Part shown: positions 48,401 through 57,705 of the stretch, in pieces | Position numbering within the stretch: position 1 is the stretch's first letter | How the letters are laid out: each line of letters starts with the position of its first letter | DNA from: Rachicladosporium sp. CCFEE 5018 | Taxonomy: Eukaryota; Ascomycota; Dothideomycetes; Cladosporiales; Cladosporiaceae | Length of the DNA: 64,000 nt | Assembly (NCBI GenBank): GCA_002077045.2 | Contig: KZ111156.1 | Location: 245,444 to 309,443 of the forward strand | Reading direction: 5' to 3' | The notes under the pieces: model-generated | Seen by the model: the letters and a program-made list of their open reading frames with translations, nothing else | Told to the model about the DNA's origin: nothing | Databases searched by the model: none | Translations under genes and position numbers: made by a program

Positions 48401-48823
48401 ATAGATAGCACGGACTACTGCAGTCTCGGAGCCAGAGTCCTGCACTTTCTGATCGCGATAAATCACATCGCCATCCAGACGAAGCACCATGCGGTGGATG
48501 TCTGCGCGAGCAAGACAAAGATCTCGGAATAAGAACTCAACATGATTTGCAGTGGCGTCCTTAATATCTTCGATCCAGACGATACTCGCTGGCATGCGAT
48601 TCTCATAGCCAAAGCGTGTTGCGAGGGAGATATGTAGAGATATCTCCTTCTGCCCAGCTGCACGAGCTTTCGATAGGACAGTTAGGCATTTGGCTCCTTT
48701 GGCCGTCAGTAGTCCCACCTTGCCAGTCGACAGGATATCTGTGCCGCAGAGGACATCCTCCGTCGAGGTTCGATCTTCATGGAGGACGACTGTACATAGT
48801 CTCTCCGCTCGTCGAGCTGCCAT
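45323..48823 (-). CDS. Chimeric frame: IML1 N-terminal part fused to a fungal transcription factor lacking both ends
   Basis: One uninterrupted frame of about 1,166 codons. Residues ~1-380 (48823 to about 47690) are Iml1 N-terminal sequence: EDVLCGTDIL, then WRSGGARYTILIQLSEEML, DLMYERAVNGYLIELFHRWD, GVDIVALSSEPLHPVPLF and YALPHWADVSFW. Iml1 similarity then stops; the family's VPRxRMYELQMMGVMEN block is missing. From about residue 440 the frame is a Gln/Pro-rich linker and a fungal-specific transcription factor domain (SYWVHVHQQMPIMHRPTFNP, MIAMMCLGASCIERTHDPEL). No zinc finger precedes it. The end after LRFLCEVLIPDEELVAKRQQQ reads into antisense GH3 sequence. It is either a real fusion or a chimeric contig. 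The start is set at the first ATG (MAARRAERLCTVVLHEDR); an upstream exon is possible. Confidence 0.82.
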   Translation of the reverse strand: MAARRAERLCTVVLHEDRTSTEDVLCGTDILSTGKVGLLTAKGAKCLTVLSKARAAGQKEISLHISLATRFGYENRMPASIVWIEDIKDATANHVEFLFRDLCLARADIHRMVLRLDGDVIYRDQKVQDSGSETAVVRAIYAGGQESDSALIDQSITKTIWRSGGARYTILIQLSEEMLGQWRDGDLMYERAVNGYLIELFHRWDAIDARHHFSMVLFGRTGDNDTEGNQAESASGSNDFYQIVCQDRPSAEWRDVIENLMSVLHNFSARHGLVNAAQGNMLHAIYLSALDYVGDNSDPALGTTGNSIIAVTAGTGIFECGHGLLKRAANLLLGNSIGVDIVALSSEPLHPVPLFKYQLGDGIEYALPHWADVSFWPEVAGHTVASISTRVAKTIELVMLPSVQTGFLDKVELSSADDIMDAFDLTPASVPDQRRFSFDASNYSSRPVQTSTAQHTGYYQPIATPQNTMQPPPSITSPQAVGGMYGQAYPSPVSNNYRTPSYNNLPPLTTPYGYAQPAYTPQQNGGRNGMYASPAMTAADQSSIGSRANSVMYYPDMDVNMQQNIALPVFDDEIALNRSPPLVLNEDFLASLFGPNGIIPDAPMPSPPPLDPPNPAMYNMPLPKLETDQLSREPSMPKLESMSPPILSGLDISLRESAITEKKRMRLIDLVNKRFTDPERMPDWRSREEIMDGSISDPNHVMGMKMLKTFMTSYWVHVHQQMPIMHRPTFNPETCPDLLMIAMMCLGASCIERTHDPELTQRCAEISAFLAYHMRWEVFKDVEFRPTAKLWTFQAMLLLELFEKMYSTRALHERAHIHHATTLTVMRRGSSLVGRSAINESPGNANDPTRTPPGPDGSINTSGVNTQDGRWNRWITAEATRRAAFAAFIIDSTHATLFGHSAVMSPHDIKLPLPCDEALWAATSSAEVQRVEASLAANGFKPTSFVDGLKRTLNGQRVRTNTFGRVILMAGLLNVSWHMNQRDLQVSSLGASGTLGNQMKWRAPLTRAFDFWRRDFDDSLSKNEHWLQVASSGPSSASSSTAGGPVSAIETRDSVFESRTCLHSLAHMAMHVDMIDCTVFAGSERALGRVVTEADRAAVTRRMREQWAPSARARDAVFYALRFLCEVLIPDEELVAKRQQQPPQPRRSDERTSRTAACSTLRDLGM

Positions 48824-49159
48824 TGACGATGTTGCCACCCAGCTCCCAGATCATGGCGGCGATGTGGTGACCGGATTTCTCCAGTCCAGGAGTCTCCTTC
48901 GCCAGGTCACTGAGGACTCACAGCTTTGCAACGAGACCACAGCCTGCCGTGCCTCCTGCGCAGCCTTGAGCGTGTGTGATACTGAGTTTGCAAATATATA
49001 GGTGGGTAGAAGGTACCTTGAGGATCCGAGTACATATGGACGTGATGGGGTGTAGTCACCGCGGGCCGCTCCACCCCCTGAAACATCAACATTGAGACTA
49101 CAAGGGCATTCAATGATCTACCATGCATGGTTATAACCCTCCGTAAATACCCCATAACA
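48824..49159. promoter_or_regulatory. Divergent spacer between the IML1 N-terminus and the EF-hand gene
   Basis: 336 bp between head-to-head starts. It may hold an additional 5' exon of IML1, but none was convincingly identified. Confidence 0.4.
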
Positions 49160-49762
49160 ATGCTCACTCAACCCCTCTTCCTCCTCACCGCCCTCGTGGC
49201 CACCGTGCAGGCTCACGGCACCCACGACCAACAACCCCTCGACCCTAACGCCGACTGGGCAACAACCCACATGAAATCTGAACACCACATCGACTCCTGG
49301 GACGCCGGCTCCTTCTTCAACCTCCACGACTACAACAGCAACAACGCCTGGTCCCGCTCCGACATAGCCAAAACCCTCGGCCTCCTCGACCCCTCAACCT
49401 CCCACCTCACGCCCACAGCCAAAGACGCCGCTGTCTCCAAAGTCCTCGAGCTCTTTGACCAGGATCGCAGCGGCACGGTCTCATTCGCTGAGTTCACTAT
49501 CGGCTCTGCGAAGGGGTTGAAGATCCCGGACTTTGGATGTGGGCCGGGACATCATGGGGATGATGAGTACGAGTATGAGATCCATCACTTTGAGAAGTAT
49601 CATGATGAGAACACGAGGGAGGAGGATCTGAATCATCCGGAGGATATTGAGCACTTTCGGAAACATGATATGCTTGAGGAGCAGGCTGAGAGGCAGGAGC
49701 AGATGGATAAGATGAGTGTGGTGGAGGCGAACATTCCGGTGAAGTTTCGAAGGGGTGGGTGA
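49160..49762 (+). CDS. SSP120: Ssp120/nucleobindin-like secretory-pathway EF-hand protein
   Basis: 200 aa. I choose the ATG at 49160 because it opens directly onto a signal peptide (MLTQPLFLLTALVATVQAH); the ORF's earlier start adds only non-hydrophobic residues. Two EF-hand loops are visible: DYNSNNAWSRSD, which is degenerate, and DQDRSGTVSFAEF, which is canonical. A charged Glu/His-rich helical tail follows. Ssp120-type proteins are ER/Golgi luminal cofactors of the Emp47 cargo receptor. A few more residues after a 3' intron are possible, since the stop overlaps a ggtgggtga donor-like site. Confidence 0.82.
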   Translation: MLTQPLFLLTALVATVQAHGTHDQQPLDPNADWATTHMKSEHHIDSWDAGSFFNLHDYNSNNAWSRSDIAKTLGLLDPSTSHLTPTAKDAAVSKVLELFDQDRSGTVSFAEFTIGSAKGLKIPDFGCGPGHHGDDEYEYEIHHFEKYHDENTREEDLNHPEDIEHFRKHDMLEEQAERQEQMDKMSVVEANIPVKFRRGG

Positions 49763-49799
49763 GCCTGGCCCTGCCGATCGCGCACAGGGAAGTCTCAAG

Positions 49800-49988
49800 A
49801 TGGATGAGAGTTACGATATCACGCTGGAGGAGCGGCGGTACAGGAGACACTGGTCCTGGCTTGTACTCGCAATCATCTCGTGGGTGGCGTTTTGGGGACT
49901 CGCTGATCAGCATGTGGGCAATGCCAACACCCAAGTGCTATGCTGGATAGCCATCTTCGCGGCGGTGTATGTATTGCAAATTATGTAA
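49800..49988 (+). CDS. Small two-helix membrane protein, unknown function
   Basis: 62 aa. After a charged N-terminus (MDESYDITLEERRYRRHW) come two hydrophobic segments, SWLVLAIISWVAFWGLA and LCWIAIFAAVYVLQIM, separated by a short polar loop. It starts 38 bp after the EF-hand gene on the same strand. It could instead be the 3' part of a longer spliced gene. No family was recognised; the even membrane pattern is the main support. Confidence 0.5.
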   Translation: MDESYDITLEERRYRRHWSWLVLAIISWVAFWGLADQHVGNANTQVLCWIAIFAAVYVLQIM

Positions 49989-50017
49989 ATGAGTGTAGGA
50001 TAGAGGTGACACGACTG

Positions 50018-51133
50018 CTACACGCATGGCGCTGTCCGATACGGCGGTATATAGATGTCCAGGACTACATGAAACACGCCTGGTGCGTACGTCTTCACGC
50101 GGTTGATGTGCTCGAGCACGACCTTGGCATATTCAGCATGATCCGTCATATCGTACATCCGCTGGAACTCCTTTCTCACTCCCTCTGCCCTGTCTGCGAT
50201 CTCAGAGAGCTCGAAGTTCTCGTGCACATGGACCCAGCCTCCAGCGATTGGATCGAGTACGGCGAACGCAGTAGTCCAGCTTCCTCGAGATGTAGGCAGC
50301 AGACCACAGCTGACGTGCCGTACAGGTGGCAGTCGTCTCCTCAGTGTTGCTAGTCGATCAATGGCATGCTCATTTGACTCGTTGAAGATCAGCAGTCGAG
50401 CGTCTTCGTCAACCATGTGATCGACACCAAAGTGCTCTGCATGGGTGACGGTCTTCCGCTTGTTCACAGCAGCACCTCTTCGGAGCCCTTCGATGCTCCA
50501 CGGGTTCAGGTCCCAGCACACTACCTTGCTCACGCCAGCTTTGAGATACGAAAACACGAAGTAGCCAATCCCGGCGTACAGGTCCACGGCAGTACATCCT
50601 CGTCCGTCTTCGACGCCCTCAGCAACAGCACTAGCGACTGCAGGCAGCTCCAAGATGCGCGCCTTCTCGCTGATGTTGCCGCGTGAGAACATCGTCCATC
50701 TGGGTGCCCAGGTCTGGAAGACGCCGTTCTGCTTCGCAGTGACCCAGTAGGCTTTGTTGAAATCGTCCTGAGTTGGTGGCCTTCCATCAGTCTCGCGTCC
50801 GAAGTCACCGTACAAGGGCATGAATTTGCTTGGTGAGCGTACTACGTTGTCCTGAGAGTCATCGCCATCGACCTGAGGCGGGATGGGCTTCGTGACAGCG
50901 ATGTGTGTAACCTTAAGATGCTTCGCCACTAGGATGAGCAAGTCCTGGAGGGCAGTTTGATCTTGGCCGTTGATAGCTTTCCACGTCTGTGACTCCAGCA
51001 GAGATACTGGGAAGAGTAAGAGTGTCCCGTAGATTACATATGAGTGATTGAGCTGCTTGACCAGTGTATATTCATCCTCAGTGGAGAGCGAAAAACCGGC
51101 CTGAGTACGCCACTGTTGCACGGCGTGAAGCAT
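50018..51133 (-). CDS. TRM12: tRNA wybutosine-synthesising protein 2 (Trm12/TYW2)
   Basis: 371 aa, single exon. The SAM-binding core DLYAGIGYFVFSYLKAG and VCWDLNPWSIEGLRRGA and the upstream APRWTMFSRGNISEKARIL are characteristic of TYW2, a class I methyltransferase-fold enzyme. It transfers the aminocarboxypropyl group of SAM to yW-86 at position 37 of tRNA-Phe. It is shorter than the yeast protein, so part of the variable N-terminus may be missing or encoded upstream. Confidence 0.92.
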   Translation of the reverse strand: MLHAVQQWRTQAGFSLSTEDEYTLVKQLNHSYVIYGTLLLFPVSLLESQTWKAINGQDQTALQDLLILVAKHLKVTHIAVTKPIPPQVDGDDSQDNVVRSPSKFMPLYGDFGRETDGRPPTQDDFNKAYWVTAKQNGVFQTWAPRWTMFSRGNISEKARILELPAVASAVAEGVEDGRGCTAVDLYAGIGYFVFSYLKAGVSKVVCWDLNPWSIEGLRRGAAVNKRKTVTHAEHFGVDHMVDEDARLLIFNESNEHAIDRLATLRRRLPPVRHVSCGLLPTSRGSWTTAFAVLDPIAGGWVHVHENFELSEIADRAEGVRKEFQRMYDMTDHAEYAKVVLEHINRVKTYAPGVFHVVLDIYIPPYRTAPCV

Positions 51134-51328
51134 CTAGAGACCGAGCGTAAGACCATCCGTCCATCGCGAGGATCAACTTTATGGTCAACGCCAGAAGAAA
51201 GTTACCCTAAGAATGATTTCGCCGTGAAGTCGCAACATTTTGTGCAGCTTGCATAAACCTTATGCTAGTGAACTTGACCTCATCTATCTTGCTGTGCAAG
51301 AAATTAGTTTCTGCGTCTACACACGACA

Positions 51329-52324
51329 ATGTCCATACGAAAGCGCAACGACTTCCTGGACGCCGATGAGAGCGATGGAGGAGAGTCAGGCGGGTATCAG
51401 TCGGAAGAGGAGGAGGGTAGGGCGGCGATAGGCGGACGAGCGACGAAGAGGCGCAAAGTCGATGTCTCGAACGACGACAACGACGAAGAGCCAGAGATAG
51501 CCGCATTACCCAAGCAAGCCATTACGGGTCCTCAAGACGCTCGCTTCGATGCATCAGCCTTCGACGAGGAAGATGGCGTATCCGATCCCGTCCAAATCGA
51601 CGACGACAACGATCAAGACGCAAACCCAGCAGCGCTCTCCGGTCCACCGAGACGTCCGATCCCCAAATCCGTCGCCCGCGCCGAAAAAGCAGCCCGCCGC
51701 AGCGGTGTCCTCTACATCTCCCGCATCCCCCCCTTCATGAAACCGCACACCCTCAAACACTTCCTCTCGCCTCACGCCCCATCAGGCCTAGGAAAGATCT
51801 TCCTGACGCCCGAATCCCATGCCTCCTACCTCGCGCGCAAGAAAAGCGGCGGCAACAAAAAACACAGCTTCACAGACGGCTGGGTCGAATTTGTCTCCAA
51901 ACGTGACGCCAAACTCGCGGCCGAAGTGCTGAACGGTAATTGCATTGGCGGGAAGAAGGGCGGGTATTATCACGATGATCTCTGGAATGTGAAGTACTTG
52001 AGGGGTTTCAAGTGGGGGCATCTGACTGAGCAGATTGCGGCCGAGAATGCGGAGCGGGAGGCGCGGTTGAGGGATGAGGTTAGGCGGACTAGGAAGGAGA
52101 ATCGCGGGTTTTTGGAGGATGTGCAGAGGGGGAAGATGGAGGAGGGGATGGAGATGAAGAGACGGGCGAAGGGTGGGATTGAGGAGGAAGGGGCAGGGGA
52201 GGGGAAGAGGACGAGGCAGAGGCCAGCGAAGGTGTTTGCGCAGATGAAGGTGCAGGGGTCGGGGACTAGGAGTACAGGGGCGGATGAACCGGCGGTGAGA
52301 AAGACGTTGAGTATGATCTTCTAG
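51329..52324 (+). CDS. ESF2: Pre-rRNA processing factor Esf2/ABT1
   Basis: 331 aa, single exon. The acidic N-terminus (about 110 aa, Asp/Glu-rich) is followed by an atypical RRM opening with GVLYISRIPPFMKPHTLKHF. The family block DGWVEFVSKRDAKLAAEVLN and the C-terminal DDLWNVKYLRGFKWGHLTEQ are present, then a basic coil. Esf2 acts in the nucleolar SSU processome and stimulates the helicase Dbp8. It is convergent with the acyltransferase gene (116 bp between stops). Confidence 0.93.
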   Translation: MSIRKRNDFLDADESDGGESGGYQSEEEEGRAAIGGRATKRRKVDVSNDDNDEEPEIAALPKQAITGPQDARFDASAFDEEDGVSDPVQIDDDNDQDANPAALSGPPRRPIPKSVARAEKAARRSGVLYISRIPPFMKPHTLKHFLSPHAPSGLGKIFLTPESHASYLARKKSGGNKKHSFTDGWVEFVSKRDAKLAAEVLNGNCIGGKKGGYYHDDLWNVKYLRGFKWGHLTEQIAAENAEREARLRDEVRRTRKENRGFLEDVQRGKMEEGMEMKRRAKGGIEEEGAGEGKRTRQRPAKVFAQMKVQGSGTRSTGADEPAVRKTLSMIF

Positions 52325-52440
52325 TTGTCATCTTGGGGATTGAGTTCACGCTGTTAGATCGGAAGCGCTCGCAAGCGCTGCAGCGTCGTCGTACTGTTGT
52401 CCTTGGGTATATGTTACATATGTACACTGCGTTCATGTCT

Positions 52441-54870
52441 TCATAGCCTCGCAGGAATTGCCACGCCTGACTTTTTGCGACCCTTTTCGCCCGAGACAGC
52501 CTTGTCTTCCGGCATCCAAACCTCAGCAGCAACCAAGTCTGTCAACTCAAGCACTCTCTTCACGACAGCACCGCTGTCTCTCCGACTTTTACCCTCCAGT
52601 CTCCCCTGGCCGATCCTCTCACAGAAGTCCCAAAGCTTGCCTTCAGGGACAAGCTTCCCCTCGCCATCTCGCTTCGGTTGCCACTCCCTCGCAAGGCTCA
52701 CCTTGGGCGGCGCCTTCGCGTCGCCCTCCTTCCCACGCCTCACGATGATGGTCTTCTCCTCCTCTTGCCTGGTGTAAGCGTTCTTCAGTGCCTCCTTGTT
52801 CACCGCCTCAAAGTAGCTCAGATCGCCCTGATGGAAAAGAGTCTTGCCTAGCAGCTGAGCTCGGTCTTGCACCGCGGGTAGAGACAGCCAAGCCGATGCG
52901 CCTGCGTGTTTTGCTGCGCGTGGAGTGGAGAGCATGAACAGGCTTATGGCGCCGAGCCAGGCGGCTTCGATGAAGGGCCAGATGAGGAAGCAGTAGAAGT
53001 CGAAGTTCTCTCTGCCTAGTCTGCGCTCCACAGGATGAAGGGTGATGGTGTCGACTTTGCCGTCTTTCGAAGTAGTCTGCAAAACGTGGTCTGCTTCGAG
53101 TCCCTGCAAAGTTTCTGCGATGTTCTCGTCTAGTGGACGAGTGTCGAAGATGAACTCGGCTCGGAAGAGATGCGATAGGAAGAGTACATACTCTCGAAGC
53201 TCGGCGTAAGAGATATGCTGAGCGTCTTCTCCGCCACCGGCTTTGACCTTTGTGTAGACTGCTGCGCAGACCAGGGCCTGCGAGATGAACAGGTGAATTG
53301 TCATGTTGCGATAAAAGCTCAGCTGGAAGCGATCTTCGGCGAAGACCGTCTCTTCGGGCAGACCCTCGACCCGGCCGACTAGCTTAGGTCCTAATACGTC
53401 CAAAGCGCGGTCTACCACGCTTTCCGCACTGACAGTGGAAAAGTGCGCAAGTCTGCCACCTTTCTCGCGGACGCGGTTGCTAAGCCAGTTCACTCGACGG
53501 ACTAGCTCGCGTTTTCCGACACCTCGTCCGCGTAGCGTGAGGAGCACTGTACCGACCAGCGCAGTGGGCATAACCACACTGACGTCGTTGATCTCTTTCA
53601 ACACTCGGAAGCCAAGCGTCGTGAGAAGACGCCGTCGGAAAGCTGCGTCTTCTGAGTGCGTGCTGACATCAGGCTGCTTCACCAGTCTGCTCCGCTGTGT
53701 CGTGACAAAGTCTCTGAGACTCCAGGGCTCATGGAAGCGCATGTCGACACGTCCGAGCTTCAATGACAGGACGTTCGATGCCGAGAGGAAGGAGGAAAGC
53801 GATTCAGACTTCTTGGGTTGGCCGAGTAGCTCGGACACATAGCTGTCGACTTCGATAACCTTATCGTACTGCGTACTGACGGGCACTATTAAGCAATTTT
53901 CGACGCTGCCAGACATAACGCTGTCCAGCACAAAGCTCAGGAAGCCAAACTTTGGCTGTAGTAGCTTGCCAGTCCGAGATCGGCCGCCTTCGATGAAGCA
54001 TTCCAGGTTATGACCGTTCTGCAGGAGGGTGTCAATGTATGATTGTACGAGCGTTATGTAGAGCTGATCGTTGCCAAAGCTTCGCCGTATCCACATGGCA
54101 CCTGCATGTTGCAGGAAAGCGCCAACAACAGGGAAGTTGAGGTTGTCTCCAGCCACGACAGTAGGTAAAGCCAGACCAAGTCGATAGCAGATCAGCTGCA
54201 GCGAGACATAGTCCACATGACTCCGATGGCAAGGCAGGAACAGGATGCTCTGACCCTTCTTCGCCGCCTCGTCCGCCACTCGCCGCAACTGCAAGACCTC
54301 CTCGCTATTGACGTGAATGCCCTGATGATACGCTCGTGTGAGCAGTTGCGTCGCGAAATAGTACGCCCCTCGAATGAAATACTTCGACTCCATCTTACAA
54401 ATCATCTCCCCTACCCACTTCTCAGCCACACCCGCCAACTGCCCCTCCAACTCGTCCTTCCTCCTCGCCCTCTTCCCCCTCCACGCCGTCTCCTCCCCCT
54501 CTAACCCAATGGGCCCCAGCCTCCCCTCCTGTAACTCAACCTCCATCCTCTTCCCCGCCAGATCGGCAATCTTCCGCTTGAGCTTCGGCTGCGCCATGAC
54601 CATACGTATCATGTTCTCGCTGAAACCCGGGTAGAAGATCCCCTTCCCGATGATCTTGTCGTAGCTGCGCCATCCTGTGCCGTTGACGTGTTGGCGGAAT
54701 TCTTGTAGAGCAGTGAGGGGCGCGGTGCGGAAGCGGGTGAAGGGTTCGAGGAGCTCGCGTTCACCGCGCGTGCCGGTGTCGACGCCGGAGGGATGGGGGG
54801 AGAGGGAGGAGCCTTGGAGGACGAGGTCGGGAGGAGAGTCGCTTGGGGGTAGGGAGGTGGGGTTGGACAT
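52441..54870 (-). CDS. PlsB-type glycerol-3-phosphate/dihydroxyacetone-phosphate acyltransferase with PTS1
   Basis: 809 aa, single exon. The four acyltransferase blocks are visible: LPCHRSHVDYVSLQL (HX4D catalytic motif), GAMWIRRSF, CFIEGGRSRTGK and LIVPVSTQYDKVIE. The size and architecture fit the GNPAT/PlsB branch rather than the yeast Gat1/Gat2 type. The C-terminus -ARL is a conserved variant of the peroxisomal targeting signal, which points to DHAP acylation in peroxisomes as the first step of ether-lipid or lipid synthesis. The exact acceptor is inferred. Confidence 0.87.
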   Translation of the reverse strand: MSNPTSLPPSDSPPDLVLQGSSLSPHPSGVDTGTRGERELLEPFTRFRTAPLTALQEFRQHVNGTGWRSYDKIIGKGIFYPGFSENMIRMVMAQPKLKRKIADLAGKRMEVELQEGRLGPIGLEGEETAWRGKRARRKDELEGQLAGVAEKWVGEMICKMESKYFIRGAYYFATQLLTRAYHQGIHVNSEEVLQLRRVADEAAKKGQSILFLPCHRSHVDYVSLQLICYRLGLALPTVVAGDNLNFPVVGAFLQHAGAMWIRRSFGNDQLYITLVQSYIDTLLQNGHNLECFIEGGRSRTGKLLQPKFGFLSFVLDSVMSGSVENCLIVPVSTQYDKVIEVDSYVSELLGQPKKSESLSSFLSASNVLSLKLGRVDMRFHEPWSLRDFVTTQRSRLVKQPDVSTHSEDAAFRRRLLTTLGFRVLKEINDVSVVMPTALVGTVLLTLRGRGVGKRELVRRVNWLSNRVREKGGRLAHFSTVSAESVVDRALDVLGPKLVGRVEGLPEETVFAEDRFQLSFYRNMTIHLFISQALVCAAVYTKVKAGGGEDAQHISYAELREYVLFLSHLFRAEFIFDTRPLDENIAETLQGLEADHVLQTTSKDGKVDTITLHPVERRLGRENFDFYCFLIWPFIEAAWLGAISLFMLSTPRAAKHAGASAWLSLPAVQDRAQLLGKTLFHQGDLSYFEAVNKEALKNAYTRQEEEKTIIVRRGKEGDAKAPPKVSLAREWQPKRDGEGKLVPEGKLWDFCERIGQGRLEGKSRRDSGAVVKRVLELTDLVAAEVWMPEDKAVSGEKGRKKSGVAIPARL

Positions 54871-55711
54871 GGCGGTGGGGGTATAGCGAAGTTCGGCAAG
54901 TCACGGGATCAGTTTATAAGGTCATCGTTCCAGTGCTTCCATCTTCCAAATTCGCTTGATCAATAGAATCGACCGTGGCAGTGAGGCGAACATCAAGCTG
55001 CTACCCAACGTGATGAAAGTAGGTATGGGTGCTGGTCATCTGGGCCGAGGCATACGCGGAATCAGGTCCGCCCTTTTGCTCGACATCACCACCCGCTTCA
55101 CGTTAGAAGGACTGGGACGCATTACGTGGCATGCCATGTAGCTCTTAGGAGGTATCATGTAATGTGCGACTCGTGGGAGCAGCACGAGACGGATAAGAAA
55201 CGTCCACACGTCGTTTATCTGAACATCTCAGTCGGCCCTCCCCCAGGCTCCCAAGTCTCAAGGGGACCGCTGGAGCCCAGAGTGCTTGTCCCGGTCGGTC
55301 TCGCTATAGGACCTTTCCTGGACTACTAGCCTATGCTCGTCCCTGTTCTTAGCCAAGCGTTGTGGACGTCCTTACGTTGAGATCCTGTCTCCGTCCTGAG
55401 ACTCGAGCCCAGAGCAATCGTCTTGACTGGTTCTGTCAAACTTGCCATTTATCGAGAGCGGGATCCAGCCGAGATCACTGCTCCGAATTAGATGTCTGCG
55501 CAAGAAATCTCTGTCTAAACCTGACTTGCATCCATCGTATGTCCAACATGCCGCCAAGGAGCGTCCGGACTGTCCCTACCATCCTCTGCCACTAGATGTA
55601 TCCGATCACGTGAAGGCGATCGGGTTTAAAGGATGCGTCGAAAGTTCCAGCGGGTTTGGGCATGCTCGATCGTTGCCTAAGTGAAAAGTCGCCGAGTCCG
55701 CTGGCACATCA
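54871..55711. other. Intergenic region, 841 bp
   Basis: Between the acyltransferase start and the end of the membrane-protein gene. Only short, motif-free frames on both strands; nothing recognised. Confidence 0.5.
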
Positions 55712-57267
55712 TTAGCCATTCCGACGTGCTGGTCGTCGCATGATCCGCGCTCCCTTCTCGGCGAGCCATGACGAAGTCCGCAGAGGCCCCCGTCGAGAGG
55801 CCAACTCTACTTGAATCTGCTTCTCAGACATGCCCTGTACGGCGTCCCCAAGGTCGGCACGGACGCGGTCCGCTACCACAATCGCTGTTCTGAAGGGCCC
55901 AAAGACTTCCGTGGTCTCCTCATGGCCAGAAGGTCTGCATCCATAGCAGCGGTATATGTATAGGGTAAGCGAGAGCACGATCATGGTCACCAGAAACGCG
56001 AAGAGTAGCAGGAAGGAGAAACCCCACTGATATGTCCTTTGCGGCTGGCACATGCCTGCTTGAAGGAAATCATTCGGAGTCAAAATCTTGCCGTCGTAGA
56101 TGAACACAGATGCATGTTCACTGTCGATGGACACAATGTAATTGCCGTTGGTATCGTTAGCAACGATGAGGGACGAAAGTGTGAGCGTGTTGTTGTCGAG
56201 CTGATAAGTATGTCCGTCGTGGGTGAAGTTGCTTGCGGCGTGAAAAGATGTCCAGTAAGGACAACCGTACTCGCCGTGGTTGACTCCTCGATATATGTGC
56301 GTGACGCTACAGCTAAGGTCGTCGAGTGACGAGGGGACCAGAGGCCCAATGCTAGCCGTATCTGTGATCGCGACATAGTCTTTAGCGCTTGATATCGGAC
56401 CAATGCTGCTGCGTACTACTCACAAGTCTCGAGATCACGCAACAGATCGCCGTCAAAACCCACGCAGTAGTTCTGGCCCAAGCCAACCCGGTCGCCGTCG
56501 GCTATCAGCATCACGCATGACGACAAATTGTCTAAGGAGATGTACGTGTCGTTCATCCATGGCATTACTGGTGTTTGCAGGGCCTGGTATCCAGTCATTG
56601 CAGACAGCCAAGTCGGGGTGATCATCACCATCAATGTCGAGATTGACAACAGCACAGCTGCCAGAGCTGCGTGTCGGCCCGTAGAGCGCTCGGCCAGGCT
56701 CACACGTCGAGACATGAAGCCAGGAATATCAGCGACATACCGCCAGAGCGAAGCTGGTGAGACTGTCGAGTACTGCATCGCCAGTGTCGTCCTGTACGGC
56801 GGATGTGCCAACGTTCTGAAAGCTTCGGCGATGGGCGCTCGAAAGATACTGAAGACGATCACACCTCCCAGTAGTTGACTGCCTCGCCCAATGAACAAGT
56901 TCCAGACTTCGTCGATGATTCTGACTGCAGTGTAGCTCAAGGATCCGAATGCTAGTGTAATGGCAAGCGTATAGTTCGGGTCCCAGCGCGAGGGTATCGT
57001 GGTGAGCCCTGAAGCAGACACCCAGATGTTGCCGCTCGCATCGCACCCTACTTGCGCACCGTTTGCGGTGCTGCTGCTGCTGTCACGCAGGACGAGCAGG
57101 GCTGCCAACAGCACGACGAAGCATAAGGTTGGTGCGAGGCCGACGAGTCGATGAGTGCGCTGAGCGTGCCATCTGCTGTTGCGAGGTTCGGTGGGTTGGA
57201 TGCTCGTCGTGTCCGTGGTCTCGACGGAGGAGTACGATGTTTTTGAATGGACATTATTTGTGCTCAT
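55712..57267 (-). CDS. Fungal multi-pass membrane protein, unknown function
   Basis: Exons 56424-57267 and 55712-56361, with a 62-nt intron, join to a 497-aa frame. Hydrophobic segments are near residue 45 (LAPTLCFVVLLAALLVL), 100-135, ~200 (HAALAAVLLSISTLMVMI) and ~420 (WGFSFLLLFAFLVTMIVLSL). Between the last two lies a ~180-aa loop with several Cys and N-glycosylation-like sites (NDT, NFT), likely extracytoplasmic. The short tail is basic. The order of helices and loop is typical of uncharacterised plasma-membrane proteins of filamentous ascomycetes; no function can be assigned. Confidence 0.75.
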
Positions 57268-57705
57268 GATGACTCGCTAGGTCGGCTATGTAAGCATATG
57301 GAGGTCTCCCAACGCGTCAGTCAGCTCAGGAATGACATTGATGAGGGCACACCACGCAGCGAAGGAGCTGAGGAGCCCAACGCATCTGATGAGAGGTTGT
57401 CTCGTCCACTGCGAAGCGGGCGCACTGCATCTTGTGGCGTGCGCTAAGGATTCCTTCGCGTTGTTTATAGACTTTGTCGTGGCAGCTTGAAACACGATTT
57501 GGCCAACTTACTCTTTGTACAAGTGGTCAGTTGATCGAGCACTTTGCTAATATTGCTGTAACGCGCACTAATATGTGTGAAGAGCAAATGGTACTTGATG
57601 ATGTCTCGGTATCGCTGAGCGTGCCAAGCCTTTCCCTTGCCGGTCTCTTACTACTTGACATCCTCTCATCAAATACCACCGCGTTGATGGTTTGAAAGCA
57701 CGGAC
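57268..57705. promoter_or_regulatory. Divergent spacer between the membrane protein and ELP4
   Basis: 438 bp between head-to-head starts, expected to hold both promoters. No further element was recognised. Confidence 0.45.

Noticed and set aside
52458..54504. Several plus-strand frames of 90-135 codons
   Set aside because: They overlap the acyltransferase gene on the opposite strand and have compositions expected from antisense coding DNA.
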